Origin: Clostridiales bacterium
GTDB taxonomy: Bacteria > Bacillota > Clostridia > Oscillospirales > Oscillospiraceae
Direction: 5' to 3'
Length of the DNA: 12,967 bases
Assembly (NCBI GenBank): GCA_019418525.1
Contig: DYBS01000003.1
Span: forward strand, 21,738-34,704
Shown here: positions 12,782 to 12,967 of the stretch, piece by piece
How positions within the stretch are numbered: the stretch's first letter is position 1
Layout: each line of letters starts with the position of its first letter
The notes under the pieces: model-generated
Seen by the model: the letters and a program-made list of their open reading frames with translations, nothing else
The model's database searches: none
Told to the model about the DNA's origin: nothing
Program-made: the position numbers and the translations under genes

Positions 12782-12967
12782 TCTTGCGTCCATGTCGGTT
12801 GACAACACCAAATCCTGTGTCTCTTCTCCTCTTTCCCCCTATTTCTGGCAGAGCACACCCAGTTTCGCCGGAAACAGCATGTATTCATTCTCTTCTTTTC
12901 GCCCGCCTCCGCCCTCTGTGGCCCCGCTGTCTCTGTCTCCCTGTTTCCACACTAAAAATGCAGGCGG
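12782..12967. other. Gene-free, pyrimidine-biased right end
   Basis: Together with 12656-12781 this is over 300 bp without an intact gene. The plus strand is strongly pyrimidine-rich, notably about 12820-12848 and 12890-12950, with very few As. A TTGACA (12799-12804) has no matching -10. No ribosome binding site precedes the ATG at 12958. It may be spacer or origin-flanking DNA. Confidence 0.5.

Noticed and set aside
12503..12802. 99-codon open frame as a separate small gene
   Set aside because: Its first part is the in-frame continuation of the decayed membrane protein, and its last part runs through the GC hairpin and DnaA boxes; there is no ribosome binding site at its ATG.
1..12967. CRISPR arrays, tRNA/rRNA genes, insertion sequences, phage or defence genes
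   Set aside because: I looked for regular repeats, transposase motifs, terminal inverted repeats and cloverleaf-like segments and saw none.

Overview
The window looks like chromosomal DNA from a GC-rich, Gram-positive-type anaerobe of the Clostridia, most likely Oscillospiraceae (Flavonifractor/Pseudoflavonifractor-like). This rests on AGGAGG-type ribosome binding sites, sigma-A-like promoters, S-layer-homology (SLH) wall proteins, an NlpC/P60 protein with SH3 repeats, a lipoprotein TlpA and a small CD1871A-like CXXC protein. The taxonomic placement is inference; no marker gene is present.

Layout. Positions 1-862 (minus strand) hold an overlapping redox cluster: a lipoprotein thioredoxin (TlpA type), a 48-residue CXXC membrane peptide, and the first codons of a third gene cut by the window edge. 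A divergent intergenic region with two good promoters separates it from a plus-strand operon (1011-4982): a MarR-family regulator, then both halves of a heterodimeric ABC exporter, linked by short overlaps. A 29-bp near-perfect palindrome lies on the -10 and probable start of the MarR promoter, so the operon is probably autorepressed. A 19-bp perfect bidirectional terminator ends it.

From 5060 to 12219 every gene is on the minus strand. In order of position these are: an SH3-SH3-NlpC/P60 wall hydrolase with a conserved 96-residue protein of unknown function upstream of it (probably one transcript); a secreted GH18 glycosidase with SLH repeats; the serine-biosynthesis pair serC-serA, with a structured 5' leader; and a secreted SLH protein ending in an M15 zinc peptidase. 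Three secreted wall-acting proteins in one stretch suggest cell-envelope remodelling, although each appears to have its own promoter.

The right end (12247-12967) holds a decayed plus-strand gene: the N-terminal remnant of a polytopic membrane protein resembling the DUF6056 type. Its promoter and Shine-Dalgarno survive, but it has an ATA where the start should be, a frameshift and a truncation. Next come a very stable GC hairpin and a tight cluster of four DnaA boxes (one perfect, two with one mismatch, one with two), followed by a gene-free, pyrimidine-biased stretch to the edge. This cluster is the best candidate for something important: a piece of oriC, the upstream region of dnaA, or a DnaA-binding regulatory site. 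I did not find a clearly new multi-gene defence or mobile system.
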